Source of the DNA: Stictocephala bisonia
Lineage: Eukaryota > Arthropoda > Insecta > Hemiptera > Membracidae
Length of the DNA: 64,000 nucleotides
Direction: 5' to 3'
Assembly: GCA_035578905.1 (NCBI GenBank)
Contig: JAQJVL010000177.1
Span: 62,001 to 126,000, forward strand
In this document: in pieces, positions 55,443 to 64,000 of the stretch
Layout of the letters: each line of letters starts with the position of its first letter
Position numbering within the stretch: the first letter of the stretch is position 1
Made by a program: the position numbers and the translations under genes
The notes under the pieces: generated by a model
Seen by the model: only the letters and a program-made list of their open reading frames with translations
Database searches by the model: none
Told to the model about the DNA's origin: nothing

Positions 55443-56108
55443 CAGTACAACCTCGCTTTAATCGGCAGTCCGTGTCATCCGGTTCGGTAAGTAGATAACA
55501 ACAATTATTTACTAGATAAAATTAATTACAATTAATCGGAAGCCCTTTCAGTTTTCAAACGCAAATGTCGCACACGTGGATTTCGGTTTTGCATTTCGCA
55601 AATTGCAGGCGCTGTATTGACTAGTTACCCTCTCTCGACAAGCGGTCGCTTTTTACTGCCTAATAATTTAATAATGCGACTGAAGATCCTCGTTTTACGT
55701 ACACATAATTTGCAGTTACACTAACTGTACATATTTCTTTTATTCAGTCGGAGTTAAAATTAAATTTAAGTATAAGATTTAATATTTAAGTAAAAATACA
55801 TAATTTGCATAACATTTACCTTAGAATTTTTGATAGCGTAATTAAAACATAGTTGTAGTTTTAAATATCTTCCTTATTGTATTGTAAAGCAGCGTCAAAC
55901 TTGGCGATCGTTATAAACACCGTTCGTTTTATTACAAATACTGCAGAGCGCGTTGCGTCACGTGCAATTGTAGGCGCTCCGCTTACGCGTGCTGTCTGTT
56001 ATCAGTTACTAAATGTGTTTCTCCAATAAAACCAATTTGTTTTATCCGGCTTTGATCGTATCCAGTTTGACCTTCGCCACATTAGGCCGGATAACCGAGG
56101 CTGTACTG
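55443..56108. mobile_element. Pogo/Tigger-like MITE with TA duplication
   Basis: Left end CAGTACAACCTCGCTTTAAT, right end (inward) CAGTACAGCCTCGGTTATCC. TA lies on both sides (55441-55442, 56109-56110). CAGTxxAxCCTCG ends are typical of pogo-type Tc1/mariner elements. No transposase; 666 bp. Confidence 0.8.
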
Positions 56109-56126
56109 TATTATTAAACTGCTCTA

Positions 56127-56568
56127 AAGCCGCGTTCACCCACACAGCAGTTTGAAACTAAAAGGTTTGAAACTTTAAGTTTGTTTGCAACATTTTTAGT
56201 TTCAGATTTGTTTGTTTCAAACTAGCTAGCTTAAACTGACTTTGCGCTTAAAAGTGTTTGAAATTTCTTAATTTGAGACGTTAGCTGTACCGACCAGCTG
56301 GTCAGCTGGAACGATGCACGCGCTTGCTCAGAGAAGGAAGGGAAGTGTCAATTTACGAAGTTTGCAACTTTTGGTGCACATTTCAGTTTCAAATAAAGAT
56401 CAAAGGAAGTTTAAATATTTTATCTACAACCAGTGGAAACACGAAATTCTGTTTGCAATTCGGCGATTTGGCTTGAAACTAGAAAAGTTTGCAACAAATG
56501 TATAAGTCGTATTTTGACAAATTTCAAACTTTTTTCAAAAGTTGCAAACTTCTATGTGAACGCGGCTT
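56127..56568. mobile_element. 442-bp MITE, ends AAGCCGCGTTCAC
   Basis: Inverted ends AAGCCGCGTTCACCCACA and (right, inward) AAGCCGCGTTCACATAGA with TA on both sides. The interior is crowded with GTTTGAAAC/AGTTTCAAAC-type words in both orientations. Short open frames inside are not genes. Confidence 0.8.
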
Positions 56569-56879
56569 TATATACAACAGAGTTATTATTTTTACACTAA
56601 ACATCCACAATAATTTTATAAAGTATCAAAGAACAAAACACCTTACACGAGCAATATTAAAACTACAGTTGTGTTTTTCATTCATATTATGGCAGACTTC
56701 TGGTACAGCTGTTTGTGTAGTGAACTGCATATTAAGTTTTGTTCTCACGTTGTTTACTTTAAACAATTTTTTATTATTAATAATGTTTTAAGTGTTTTAA
56801 AGTTTCTATTTAAAATTTAGTTAATTAAGTAATGTAAGTTTTAGCCCATCGTACTTTATTTAGTAAATCAATTTGTTAC

Positions 56880-57700
56880 ATGTAATATCGTCACTCTAAG
56901 ACTCCTCTTCCTATGTTCTTCATTGATCTTGAACCCAATTCAAGAAACAAAGAAATTTACAACTACGACCTCTTGCTAAGTTGTAAAGTATTATTAGAGG
57001 TTCCTTAGTGTAAAAAGTTTCAGAGGTACGGCATGCCAGATCATATTGCTGGTATGCATTTCGTTGCGTCAAATGCGGCGATAATCATGACACAGGCTCT
57101 TGCCCTAATCAAAACTCCAGTCGCCCAAAATGTGTGCTTTGCAACGGTCAACATCCAGCGAATTATTAAGGTTGTATACAGTTTACAAAGAATTAAAAAA
57201 CAAATCATTCCCACCATTGAGCCCTAAACGCCTTACGAACACTGCTACTCCAGACACCACCAAGTTCCAGCGTCAACAACTGTCACTGAAAAACAATCAA
57301 TGAAATACGAGAAAGAACAATCTCCAATCCAACTTAGCTCGTATTACCATGCAATGAACAACTTAAACCCTGGGATGTAGGTTTATATCAGGAGGCGATT
57401 ATAATGCAAAACACCCATTATATAGCTATTAGGGCCCAAGACTTGCCAATCCAAGAGGGTGCCAATTGTTAAAAACCATATAATCTAGAAAGGTGAACCA
57501 ACTTACTGGCCGTCCGTTAGACAAAAAAGGTACCTGATCTGCTCGTTTTTTTTCATAACAAAAGGATTATCTCGAAATTACCTAAACATAGTGAGCTCCT
57601 TGGACCTCTCATCCGACCATTCGCCAGTGATTCTTTCAGTTAGCTCAACAATTATACAAGAATCTACCCCTCCTTCCATCTGCAATAGATGGACCTATTG
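56880..57700 (+). mobile_element. Jockey-type LINE remnant: gag zinc knuckles and endonuclease
   Basis: From 56890: KTPLPMFFIDLEPNS and NKEIYNYDLLLSCKVLLEVP (gag PRE-C2HC-like region). Then, across shifts, CVKCGDNHDTGSC and CVLCNGQHPANYKGC (CCHC knuckles). From 57390: GGDYNAKHPLY, GPRLANPRGCQLLKTI, NYLNIVSSLDLSSDHSPVIL (apurinic endonuclease end of ORF2). The start of ORF2 is deleted and stops are frequent. Confidence 0.75.
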
Positions 57701-57720
57701 TCCTCTGTTTTAATTCATTA

Positions 57721-59150
57721 GTGTTTTCTGGAGTAGATATTTTTTAAATTTGTTTTTCTCGTAAATGTTCATATTCACCGACCTCGTGATAAACAGAGGG
57801 TGGTTTTAAACAGCCCCTAAACGTCGGCTCCTAATTATGTTGTGAACCACAGAGTAATAACACACAGTAGCGAAGCTTTCTAACTGCTCGACGCTGGTGG
57901 TAGTCTCGCATAACTACGGCACCTCTCCGCCAGACAGTATGGCGGTTAACTTATGTTGTCCATATTGACTTCGCTGATATTATTTTCCCCACTACATAAC
58001 AGACGGAGCTGATAGAAATTAAGGTGATAACACATATCACTTTCTTAAAAGTCAAAACCAAGTAGCCAATATGAAAGTTGTTCTAGTATAATTCTAGACT
58101 TGGTAGAACAGTTTTGCCAAATGCGGGGACATTTCGGAAAAGATCCAATCCGTTGTTCAAACAATAATTATATTTCATACCCATTGAAAAAGCTTGTAGT
58201 TTTAGACAGTTTAGCTACAAATGGCATGAGTAAAAAAAAAAAAAAACATTTCCTTTGGGATGGTGAGAAAGTTTGTTCAGCCATTTATATGGAGGTTAGA
58301 GATGGGCGGAACATCACCACAACAATGAAACAGGCGCCAAAGATCGTAGATAACGTGGAGAGCGGTCGATCAAACGGCGTCCAGGCTTCCGAAAAATGTG
58401 ACGGTTGGCATTCCTGCGGTCGGGCAGGTCGGAACATGTGTACCGACACGAGTAACGCCTTGTAGGGCGGGCTGGGTGTCGACTTGTACAAGTGGCGTCT
58501 TTACGACTCCTTGCACAATTAATTACCACACTTTCCATCCTTTTTTATTTTAATAGTCCAATTCGAATCAATAAAATGACGTAGTAAAATGTTTACAAAT
58601 CCATTGATTCAAAATTTTAATTTATAATATTTACTTACACAGATGTAACTTTTTATAGTAAATTTTTTTTAATAACAAACAACGTACTGTTCGTGGGTCA
58701 CTAGGCAGCCCCTGGCCCGGCACATAGTTTTATTTGTTCGCAAAATGTTATGCATTTTTTTCTAACAATAAATGTTATGCATGCTAATGAATTAATTGGG
58801 AAGTCATAAATCATTTTATATTGAATGAATAGATGTTTATGTTTTACAATATTATTTAATTTATTTAAAACATACTGTATTTCAAAATTTTTTTACATAC
58901 AGATAACTACGTAATCAGAATATTTTTTGGTTTTGAAAAATTCGGTAGGCCTATAATCCGTTTAAAATAAAAAGGTTTCTTTCTAATTTTGTACCACAAA
59001 AACAATTGCTACGTAGGTATCGTAAATAAAATGTCATTATTTCACCATAATCTAAAATTGTACCGTTAAATGAAGTCTAGATTAAAAAATGGTGGCAGTT
59101 TAAAATCTTTGAACCATCACCATTTTGTGACGGATAAAGCTTTTGAAGTG
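57721..59150. other. Intergenic DNA with one GC-rich patch
   Basis: 58290-58500 is distinctly GC-richer than its surroundings (ggagagcggtcgatcaaacg). Open frames exist on both strands there, none recognisable. The rest is AT-rich and featureless. Confidence 0.4.
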
Positions 59151-59156
59151 CGGTTT

Positions 59157-59536
59157 GCGGCATTCTTCTTTGCTTGACCAGCCCTTTAAAATGATGTACA
59201 TATCAACCTATGCTTATATTAAAAATGTTTTACTGACTCCTCGTGGACCGTAGTAGAATAGCAGGACTCCGAATACATCTTAAAGTGGGTGTTTGTATAC
59301 AGTAATCATATGTGAAGTTTTCTAGCTTCATCTGATGTGGTTACGTTAAAATTAAGCCATTCTTGAACTTGCACATAAGATCAGTATTGAAACTTTCGAG
59401 TACCGCCATTTTGTTTAGGATTAACCTTTTGAGGTCTAATTTACGGCATGATTTTCTACTAATTAAGACCTTTAAAATGGAATGCACATCGACCTATGCT
59501 TACATATAAAATCATATACTGACTCCTTGTGGGCCG
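59157..59536. repeat. Diverged 95-bp module in two copies, 286 bp apart
   Basis: 59157-59250 and 59443-59536 share the order cggcat, ccctttaaaatg / acctttaaaatgg, cacatcgacctatgctta and actgactccttgtgggccgt. They are probably an old tandem duplication or repeat within an unclassified transposon. Confidence 0.55.
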
Positions 59537-60095
59537 TCTCCCCCATTGGAGGTAGAAAGCCAGTAAGAACTTAAAAATTATTTTTAGAAAAAAAACTTTA
59601 ACAATTAATAATAACACTATTAAACCATCTCCAGAATTTTTCCCAATCCGATACGACATGGGATCGGATCATAACAAATTTGGAAAGGGATCAGCTAAGA
59701 CTATATTACTGAAAGATATAAATATTTTGAATTTCTAATTATATATTGTACATAAGTGTTAATTATTGTTTTAGATAGATTACTAAATTATTCCATCATT
59801 ACTATCCTAACAATAAAGCAAGAAAAATTAATCGAACTGTCTTAAAAATTATCAAATAAAATTGTGCCATAAACTCCTCCCCCAAATTAGAAGGATTATA
59901 AACGTCGTATGACGATGGTAGAAATATTGGCGTCGCGTCAGTTGAGCAATTCTGAAATACGATGTTCAATTTGCTGGACTGCAACGTTTGTGATAAGAAG
60001 CTAAGAGGGAAATGTGTAGAAATTCATATTATTTCATTATGATTGCGGTCAAATGTTTTACTCTACATGAAAACTACACTAAGATTGGCAAGAGT

Positions 60096-60316
60096 AGAGA
60101 GTGAGGCTCCGCCTAGACTTTCGCTGTCACAAGGGTGCCGGCCAATAAAAGAAAGTGTCCACGTGGACCCTTGATTTACAAGACTGATTCGTTGGTGTCC
60201 CTAGTCAACAGGCAGGCTCAGGCGAAAAGGACATTTCATCAATACAACATGTGAACGCCTGTGATTCGGCCTACCGCCTACGTCACACTACCAACGGAAG
60301 GAGCTTCACTCTCTGC
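60096..60316. repeat. Possible short inverted-repeat element
   Basis: agagagtgaggctccgcc at the left and ggaaggagcttcactctctg at the right are inverted with a few mismatches, about 220 bp apart. The centre is GC-richer than the flanks. No clear target duplication. Confidence 0.35.
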
Positions 60317-60319
60317 GAA

Positions 60320-63300
60320 CGGAACGTCAATTAAAAATAGTAATTAAAAGTGTATAATACTTTAGTTAAGTCGGTTAAAGGGCGGCAAGGTTAGGAAGGG
60401 GAGAGGAGAATTTGTTTTCTATTTATAATTTCAATTTAAAAAAATACAAAATGAAATCTACCCTTTCAACAAAGCCAATCCATTCGCAAACTAGTCAGAT
60501 GCAAGTACTGTGTGCGTTTTATGTATAATTTTGTACTCGTCTGTACAAATAAAATAAAAAATAACCGTACGGATGTAAGGGAACAAGCAGTTTAGAGGTC
60601 TGCTAAAATTTTGTAAAATTGAACACGACGAGGACACCGAGTCCGAGTACTTTGTACTGAGACCAGTACTCGAGTTAGGTGTGTACTCGAGTATGATTGT
60701 CTCGACTCGCTCTAGTACTCGACTCGTCTCATCACTACTTAATACTGTTTCGATTTACCTTTGCGTAGGTTAGAACTGTCAAAAATCTGAATTCAAAATT
60801 CGATGAAAGAATCTAATACGATGAAAAAATAGAAAAATATGAGTCAAAATTCGACTTATAATAAAAATGTTAAAATGTAATAAACAGCACACGTAAGAAT
60901 AACTTTATATTTATAAACTATGGGTTAGAGCACTAAAAAAATTCTAAGATCCAAACAGCTTGAAACTACATTCATCATAAATTCATATAACTTTCGTCTT
61001 GAAATACGCATAACGTCGTGTCAGTGTCTTACATCTGAGAAAATATTTTCTAATTATTACCACATTAATTTCTTCTTATTAATTACATTTAGTTATTAAT
61101 ATTTACAGAACAAGCTTAAAAATCGATATCAGTGAAACAAGTGAACACATACATTTTATATCGATGTAGACTGTAGAAATTACATAAAACTGAGGCAAGA
61201 AAGTTTTTCACTCAAAATCAATATTGAAAACTTTACCAAAACCATATTTTATCTTTTTTTAGCCACATCACTTTGCTCATTTAAGTCACACAATATTTTT
61301 ATTAAAAATAAAACATGGAGATTTAAAATTGCTTTTACTTGTGGGGAGACTAGATAAAACAATAATTGATGAACAATATCCATGGATATAATAATATTGA
61401 AACTCATAATGGAAATACCCAGATTATTCTATTTAAATTATCCACAAATTTGTAAAATGACGCAATATCTTTAATATTTAAGAATGAATAAGAAACAATC
61501 CAACGTTCATATTAATTTGGAAGCTGTTCTCAAAATTTCGTTATAATGGTTACTGATAAAGCATAAATAAAAACACTGTTAGTACACTTAAGAACTAATG
61601 CAATATCTCAAAATTAAAGTTCACATTTTAAATAGTATATTTTTCTTACTGCATGGATTTGAATAATCTTCTAACAAGATTTACTTCTGAAACAAACCTA
61701 GTTGCTAGTGAACCTAGCGGTGAAGCTGCAAACTTTTTAATGACAACATAAGTAATCCGCCGTGCTATCTAGCGGAGAGATGGCGTAGCTCTACGATACA
61801 ACTACGAGCGCTAGCGTCGAACCGGTTCCACACTATTAGAGTGTCTTTTGAAGATTTCCCCCCCAACTAAAGATAAAAAAAATATATTGCTGTGCTGTAA
61901 CCTAACCTAACCAAACCAAACCATCTGTTACACGAAGTGTGTAGTTTGAATTTAATTTCCATAGAGTCGTATTAAACGTCCATTAAACAACATAGACGTA
62001 TAAAATTATTTTTCCATACTATTGTTTTTTACTATCGTGAATAGTTATTGTAATAGAAAATATGGGTGAAACTACTTACTATTGTGTTTTAAACACTTTC
62101 AAATCTCACATTCAAAATAGTTATTATTTTTTTATTATAGATTCTATTTTTATCGTTTATATTTCTAACATAATTCATTATTACTTTAATAATACCACAT
62201 GTAGATTTCAATATATTATCATTTATAAATAAACTATTTTGGTTGATACAGATTTTTAAATAAATAAAGTAGTAATAATTATATACCCAATGAAATTAAT
62301 TAGTTCAGAAACGTCATGTTATACGCTAAAAATTATCGGAACCCCTACAGAGTTAACAGTGGTAACCATATCTCTTTTAAAAAAATATAAACAAATGCAT
62401 AACAAATAAAAGAGCTCAGTTGATTTTAAGAGAAACCAAGTAGAAGAATTCAATTCGAAGCCAAAAATAAATTATGTAATTATTGGATTAAGGATGGTAA
62501 GAAATATGTAATCAGGAATTTTCTTTATTTAACCATCTCTGGATTATTTCTGCCTTTATTATCGAATTTCTTCATCGCAGCGCTTTCTTACACAGACTTT
62601 TTCCACCACTAACATCACTACGAAAACAAGTTTATTCCTTATTTGAATATTATCAAAAGACAATTTAGTAACGTTTGAATCATAAAATAAGGTTATTTCT
62701 CATTAGTAATATTTTTTATCAATAACAAATCGTATATGTCTCATTTCAAACTAATTTTAAAATCAAACAAAATATTAAACGTAAGTGGGCTTTCTTATAA
62801 GTATATGCTTGGATTAGTCCAGCTAATGAATGAATGAAATGAAATTAATTTGAAAAGGCTTAATTAGTTAAGTTTTAATACTCACTTCAATGTAAACCAT
62901 AACATAGATGACAATGAGCAAATAAATGTTGCTAAAAAGATCAATTTATTTGTTTTATAGTTTAGCGCAAATTAATCCACAAAGTATTTTGTTACTTATT
63001 AATTTGAATTCAAGATCTGTATTATTTGACTTTTACATATATATCGTTACACACATTATAAATATTACTCAATTAATACTTAATTAGAATACGATGAAAA
63101 TTGAATAGCTATTAAAATCTAGAAGGCTCTGTCGTTGCTTTTTCTTCTTCGTGAACTGCGCGCCTCTCTCGACCTCTCCCTCTCCCACTTCTCCAGATAT
63201 TAGAAGCCAGGGAGGAGGGGTTTGCAACGTTCTCAAGTAATTTTACAAATAAAATATTTATGCTAAACGTTAAATAATTTGTGTAAAACATTGTTCAAAT

Positions 63301-63398
63301 ATGTAAAGTTCTTGCTGAAACACGAATTTACAACTTACAACGGTGGTAAGACTTATTGTACTTTTATTTCAAGAACATTATACTTTAGGCTTATCAAT
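60320..63398. other. AT-rich intergenic DNA
   Basis: No gene seen. Isolated GC islands: 60630-60730 (repeated tactcgagt/ctcgact words), 61755-61830, and 63140-63230 with pyrimidine-rich ctctccctctcccacttctc, just before the candidate start at 63399. Confidence 0.4.
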
Positions 63399-63512
63399 AT
63401 GGCGGGAGTAGCGGTATTACGTAATCTCTCTAGGGGTGGAAATTTACCAAGCACAATACGAAGTTTTAAACTATATTATTTCTTCTCTCTTTTATTTATA
63501 GTGAAGAATTAA
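63399..63512 (+). CDS. Possible first exon of a mitochondrial-type protein gene
   Basis: ATGGCGGGAGTAGCGG begins MAGVAVLRNLSRGGNLPSTI. This short peptide is rich in Arg, Ser, Leu and Ala with no acidic residues, as in mitochondrial presequences. Base composition becomes richer in GC exactly here, as at a first coding exon. After about 22 codons the sequence turns AT-rich and stops at 63510. A weak donor (ACGAA|GTTTTA at about 63463) could end the exon. The protein cannot be named and the gene would run off the window. Confidence 0.3.
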   Translation: MAGVAVLRNLSRGGNLPSTIRSFKLYYFFSLLFIVKN

Positions 63513-64000
63513 AACAGCATATGTTTATACTGTATTAGTATTTATTTAAAATGTTGTATTTCGACTGAAAGAGTTATTTAAACAGATAATTATATCTTGC
63601 TTTATTGGATGTAGCAAGTCTGACCTTGAAAGGTATGGAATTTAAACACTAAATGTACTGTATATTGTTCGAACCAATATAATTTGATTTGTTTCTCATG
63701 TCCGAAGGAATATCGATTATATTATATAGGAATTTGAAAAATAAATATTTGATAATTCAAATTAGGCCTATTTTCATTAGTTAAAGATAGCTCATATACA
63801 ATTAATTTTATTTGTGAAATGTTTGTGTAAGTTTTATGCTATCAAATAAACTGTATATAAGTTGCTATTTATTTCCTTTATGTGTAATAAGGGATATTTG
63901 ATAATTTTAGGTATAAGCCTAAATCTGGATGTGTCCATTTTAGCCACAATGTTCATTTCAAATGAAAATAAATCTAATGTGAACACTTTTCAATCCCGAC

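Overview
This window is eukaryotic, AT-rich and intron-rich, and it is packed with mobile elements. The mixture of transposons (jockey-type LINEs, piggyBac-like TTAA elements, P-like elements with a THAP domain, Helitrons, a mariner-like element, tRNA- and 5S-derived SINEs) fits an arthropod, most likely an insect and possibly hemipteran. I cannot name the species from sequence alone.

The one clearly intact host gene fills most of the window on the minus strand. It is the orthologue of AHI1/Jouberin, a WD40 ciliary transition-zone protein. I assembled 13 coding exons between 53971 (ATG) and 1765 (TAA). All have GT/AG borders and compatible phases. The protein is about 1078 residues (1068 with the shorter exon 11 acceptor). 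Its order is a short conserved N-terminus, a charged disordered region, a conserved pre-WD40 domain (possibly C2-like), the WD40 propeller, and a short tail with no SH3 domain. Every other element from 2 to 53 kb lies in its introns.

The most unusual feature is in the intron after exon 9. The last 45 nt of that exon, plus its 5' splice donor, are repeated as an 18-copy, 48-bp tandem array (12.5-13.36 kb). Each copy keeps CAG|GTAATT. A 95-bp segment identical to one 1.1 kb away separates the exon from the array.

Other regions. 4-9.9 kb: Helitron end, a TA-flanked MITE, and a 430-bp repeat family present as an inverted pair around a SINE. 12 kb: 5S-derived SINE. 17-18.4 kb: internally deleted Helitron. 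19.4-27 kb: three TTAA-flanked piggyBac-like non-autonomous elements. 28-29.3 kb: LINE 3' end. 32-34.2 kb: foldback element, hairpin and a TTAA element. 35.9-39.15 kb: decayed THAP/P-element transposase gene. 39-44 kb: LINE and SINE fragments. 44.5-48.33 kb: Helitron with a piggyBac-derived insertion. 48.87-53.17 kb: a three-layer nest (LINE, P-like element, mariner-like element). 54.9-57.7 kb: MITEs and a jockey gag/endonuclease remnant. 57.7-64 kb: upstream AT-rich DNA in which I see little, ending with a possible first exon of an unrelated plus-strand gene at 63399.

None of the transposase or reverse-transcriptase genes looks intact. Exon borders come from hand reading of splice sites and recalled family knowledge, without any alignment program.
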